Of a DNA stretch of 64,000 nucleotides, positions 62,965 through 64,000 are shown in pieces. Within the stretch, counting starts at the first letter, position 1. Every line of letters starts with the position of its first letter. The stretch comes from Siphlonurus alternatus. Lineage: Eukaryota; Arthropoda; Insecta; Ephemeroptera; Siphlonuridae. The stretch is taken from NCBI GenBank assembly GCA_949825025.1, contig OX463780.1, positions 46,728,979-46,792,978 of the forward strand, given 5' to 3'. Both the position numbers and the translations under genes were made by a program. Under the pieces are notes generated by a model that searched no databases, had not been told where the DNA came from, and worked only from the letters and a program-made list of their open reading frames with translations.

Positions 62965-63240
62965 TCAAGTTCCGACGTAAATAGAAAGTCCCCTTTGTTT
63001 ACCCCTCGTATTAGGGGTGATTACGACTTGATCCCCCGTATGTTTGACCAGCTCTTGTCCCGCATCAATCGCTCTTATCTCAGTTCACATCAAGCGGACA
63101 GGAGAAGTGCATGCGTGCAGTCAGAGTGCATGTTATATAGTGAGGCTCAAGCTGTGAGGAACTGCAGCAGTTTGTCGTCTGAGGTCAATAACTGTGTGAC
63201 ACTATTGTCCAATGTCAGTAAATACAGTAAGTTCATATTA
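62965..63240 (+). promoter_or_regulatory. GC-richer open block, possible promoter and first exon
   Basis: A 119-codon plus-strand frame (62920-63279) crosses this block. Its Ser-rich product has no recognisable domain, signal peptide or repeat, so I do not call a gene. TTATATAG at 63133-63140 could be a TATA box, with GCAGTTTG about 30 bp downstream as an initiator-like site. ACA|GTAAGT with its GT at 63227-63228 is a good splice-donor match. The parts are individually weak, and transcript evidence would be needed. Confidence 0.2.
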
Positions 63241-64000
63241 CACCTCGTTACAGTACAATTCAACTCTCTGCTCTGTTGATGAGCGTTATCATAATGTAGT
63301 TATATGGAGAAATGGGGAACTAAATCTCTTTGTCTTATAAAGCTATAGCAAATCAAGCAGTTCATGTTATTTCATAGGTGCACCTGAGACAATTTCTTTG
63401 AACAACAGTGTACATGTTGTCTTCATTAAATGTGTCCTCTTTACAGTAACATTTTATAAAAAAATAAACTTTATGTTGCTGGAAAATCAAATTATTTTGA
63501 TTAAAGAAAATTTACGTGATTGAATGTTTATTGTAAGTCACTATTGTTGCGGTACAAAAATGTATAATTTTTTATATAAAATCGTGACATGCTATACTGT
63601 GATCTCACTAATGAGGTACTACAAACCTCTGATGTTCAATCTTATTAGGACACATTATAATCTGACAGATCGCGTGATCCATTAGCTCATTGGTTATATT
63701 TATACGTTGGTGGGGTGTCAGGCAGCTGTATTGCATGATAGTGATAGAAACGAATGATAAAACTCATCAATTCCAGCATAAAAAGTTTCCTGATCATATA
63801 TAGCATGATGATTTACTATATATACTTACTTATTATGATTTTAATCAAAGTTTTTTTCAGTAATGAAAAAGAATCAATAATAGAATGACTCATTCATATT
63901 TTTAAATTAGTTTTTATGTTCTGATGAGGTGTATAAGACATCACTCAATACTGAGTGAATGATATTATGTTATATAGATATAGGTGTCGAAAGTAATAAA
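63241..64000. other. AT-rich non-coding stretch to window end
   Basis: No gene or element copy recognised. Confidence 0.6.

Overview
This window looks like a non-coding, repeat-rich stretch of an AT-rich animal nuclear genome (about 30% G+C by eye). I found no protein-coding gene, true tRNA, rRNA, CRISPR array or prokaryotic feature that I can support. The longest open frames are 119-123 codons, none resembles a family I know, and several come directly from repeats: the Leu-Phe-Ile-Tyr runs are translated (AAAT)n microsatellites, and two minus-strand frames near 59.5 kb are one foldback repeat read twice. SINE-type retroposons with a tRNA-like head and a conserved 3' domain, many small terminal-inverted-repeat (TIR) elements and long AAAT tracts suggest an invertebrate, perhaps an arthropod. 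The taxon is inference and low confidence.

Layout. 0-10 kb: a perfect hairpin, a miRNA-sized hairpin, a degenerate GTACACCTC-type element followed by a SINE tail, an (ATTT)n tract, a CpG-rich patch at 4.7 kb, a minus-strand tRNA-derived SINE at 6.8-7.0 kb, a TGACGTCA foldback at 8.6 kb and a 315-bp foldback at 9.5 kb. 10-26 kb: mostly plain AT-rich DNA with a complete GTACACCTC element (13.8 kb), a TTAA-flanked MITE next to a CGATTCAC MITE (15.3-15.9 kb), two GTCGCCTTGG elements (17.3 and 18.2 kb), a second TGACGTCA foldback (19.5 kb), another GTACACCTC element (20.5 kb) and a foldback with nearly identical arms (22.1-22.5 kb). 26-41 kb: three long tetranucleotide tracts, two with a different repeat in the middle, a self-nested CGATTCAC MITE (31.4-31.7 kb), SINE pieces, a nuclear-receptor half-site cluster (35.9-36.2 kb), an inverted pair of GTACACCTC elements (37.5-37.9 kb) and a full SINE (38.7 kb). 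41-64 kb: a homeodomain/E-box-rich stretch (42.1-42.3 kb), the second TTAA MITE (44.3 kb), a hairpin cluster (45.9-46.2 kb), a long foldback (48.4-48.8 kb), the second 315-335-bp foldback (51.7 kb), a third GTCGCCTTGG element and two hairpin elements (53-54 kb), one MITE inserted in another (58.3-58.6 kb), a foldback with one arm tandemly duplicated (59.25-59.77 kb), a SINE tail (60.9 kb) and a GC-richer possible first-exon region (63 kb).

The main content is a community of at least seven short non-autonomous element families. None encodes a transposase here, so they must have been mobilised from elsewhere. Several foldbacks share a palindromic TCTGAATTTTTTCAGA core, which hints at common ancestry of elements that otherwise look different. 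The CRE-type octamer TGACGTCA occurs at least 20 times, about half of them inside foldbacks, so the repeats may have spread bZIP binding sites.
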